A stretch of DNA of 22,583 nucleotides, taken from Planctomycetota bacterium (lineage in GTDB: Bacteria > Planctomycetota > Phycisphaerae > Tepidisphaerales > Tepidisphaeraceae). Positions 21,607-22,583 of this stretch are shown here, piece by piece (within the stretch, counting starts at the first letter, position 1; every line of letters starts with the position of its first letter). Where the stretch lies: assembly GCA_023417885.1 (NCBI GenBank), contig JAEZED010000140.1:1-22583 (forward strand), given 5' to 3'. The notes under the pieces were generated by a model that had not been told where the DNA came from, did not search any database, and saw nothing but the letters and a program-made list of their open reading frames with translations. Both the position numbers and the translations under genes were made by a program.

Positions 21607-22583
21607 ATGAGCATGCGGTCCTCCCTCGACGAACCGGCAAGCGCCCGCCTCACCGCCGGCGAAGATGTGAACGATGGTGAGAACGGGCTCGCCAGCGGCC
21701 TGGAGAATCGGCGGCTCGACGGCTCCGGCATCGACGGGGAGGCCGCCTCCTCCGCTCCGCCCGATAACCGCTCCACGCAACCCTCCGCTCCGCAGGTCCC
21801 GGCGGCCGGCGAGCGCCATTCCTTGCCCGTCGACGCCAGGCGGCACGCGGGCGCCACGATCCAGCTCAACGCCGCCGCCTACGCCGCCGGCAATGCCTGC
21901 GTGCAATGCGGGCTCTGCCTCCCCGCCTGTCCGACCTACCTCGAGACCGGCAACGAGGCGGACAGCCCGCGCGGACGCATCCGGCAGATGCTCGGACTGC
22001 ATGAAGGGGAAGTCGAATACACGCCGGCGGGCCAGGAGCATCTCGATCGCTGCCTCGATTGCCGCGCCTGCGAAACGGCTTGCCCCAGCGGCGTGGAATA
22101 CCACCGCCTCATCGAGGATGCGCGCCACAAGCTCGAGCCGGTGCGCCTCGAACGCGCCGGCGTCCCGTCGGCGGGAACGCGGTTCCGAAAGTGGTTCTTC
22201 TACAACGTGCTGACGCAGCCGTCGCGACTCCGGCTGGCGCTGCTGCCGGCGCGCGTCCTCCAGAAGCTCGGGCTCTGGTCGCTGGCGCGCCGCATCGGGC
22301 TCATGCGCCTGCTCCCCGCGAGCCTGCGCGGCATGGAACGCATGCTCCCGCCCGGCGGGGCCCTCTGGCCGCGCCCCTTGCCCGCCCACTCCCGCGCCGG
22401 CGGGATCGACATGGTCGTGACGATGCTGAACCCCACCGCCGAGGCGGAGCGCCCGCGTGTCCTGGTCGGCTTCTTCGAGGGGTGCGTTGCCGCCGTGATG
22501 AACGCCGACGTCCACCGCAAGGCCGCCGAGCTGTTGTGCGCAAGCGGCGCGGACGTGATCTCCCCGCCGCAGCAGGCCTGCTG
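21607..22583 (+). CDS. glcF: Glycolate oxidase iron-sulfur subunit (partial, 3' end outside the window)
   Basis: The frame is open from ATG 21607 to the window end (325 complete codons). Two 4Fe-4S sites are clear: CVQCGLCLPACP (Cys98, 101, 104, 108) and CLDCRACETACP (Cys149, 152, 155, 159). After a helical linker comes the first cysteine-rich CCG domain (FFEGCVAAVMN at about 289-299; PPQQACC at the end of the window). This is the electron-transfer subunit that works with GlcE and GlcD at the inner membrane. The first 80 or so residues are Ala/Ser/Pro/Asp-rich, look disordered and exceed the usual GlcF start by about 75 residues; a later non-ATG start cannot be excluded. It lies 12 nt behind glcE. 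A second in-frame ATG is at 21613. Confidence 0.9.
   Translation, partial: MSMRSSLDEPASARLTAGEDVNDGENGLASGLENRRLDGSGIDGEAASSAPPDNRSTQPSAPQVPAAGERHSLPVDARRHAGATIQLNAAAYAAGNACVQCGLCLPACPTYLETGNEADSPRGRIRQMLGLHEGEVEYTPAGQEHLDRCLDCRACETACPSGVEYHRLIEDARHKLEPVRLERAGVPSAGTRFRKWFFYNVLTQPSRLRLALLPARVLQKLGLWSLARRIGLMRLLPASLRGMERMLPPGGALWPRPLPAHSRAGGIDMVVTMLNPTAEAERPRVLVGFFEGCVAAVMNADVHRKAAELLCASGADVISPPQQAC

Noticed and set aside
1..22583. Search for tRNA, rRNA, CRISPR array, insertion sequence or attachment site
   Set aside because: No cloverleaf, rRNA-like segment, regular repeat-spacer pattern, transposase motif or paired terminal repeats were recognised by eye; this is a visual check, not a computed one.

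Overview
This is a GC-rich window with long open frames on both strands. It most likely comes from a planctomycete, probably of the Phycisphaerae type. That is an inference from a PEP-CTERM secreted protein, a secretion-like operon joining PqqD, M50 and HlyD modules to a SecA-like motor, a lipoprotein form of SppA, and several genes whose -10-like box sits only 6-10 nt before the ATG. No rRNA, tRNA, CRISPR array, transposase or phage gene was seen.

Left part (1-7544). The last 31 codons of an unknown plus-strand gene meet, 4 nt apart and tail to tail, a minus-strand cluster read from 7544 down to 101. In order of transcription it encodes an exported HlyD/RND-type adaptor, a GAF-GAF-TM-HlyD fusion, a PqqD-like/M50/HlyD fusion and a shortened SecA-like ATPase. 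There are three periplasmic adaptor modules, one intramembrane protease and one cytoplasmic motor, but no ABC or RND pump and no TolC-like channel in view. This is the best candidate for an undescribed envelope or secretion system. The mRNA between the second and third genes can fold into a 22-bp hairpin ending 4 nt before the M50 start codon.

Middle part (7545-13906). A divergent spacer leads to a short membrane protein, a convergent small zincin (HELGH), a lipoprotein SppA-type peptidase with a zinc-ribbon membrane protein behind it, a membrane-anchored PGRP/amidase-like protein that appears to lack two of three zinc ligands, a non-RD Ser/Thr kinase closed by a clear intrinsic terminator, argininosuccinate synthase (argG) and a small cupin.

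Right part (13907-22583). A 1017-codon minus-strand gene encodes a PEP-CTERM protein made of about 28 short (V/I)G-starting repeats, probably a beta-solenoid for the cell surface. Divergent from it are a helical acidic protein of unknown role, a YqiJ/NfeD-like membrane protein and a flotillin (YqiK-like); the last two form a known membrane-microdomain pair. The window ends with glcE and the 5' part of glcF, two subunits of glycolate oxidase, without glcD alongside.

Taken together the window is rich in envelope functions (export, proteolysis, flotillin, surface protein), with argG and glcEF as the recognisable metabolic genes.
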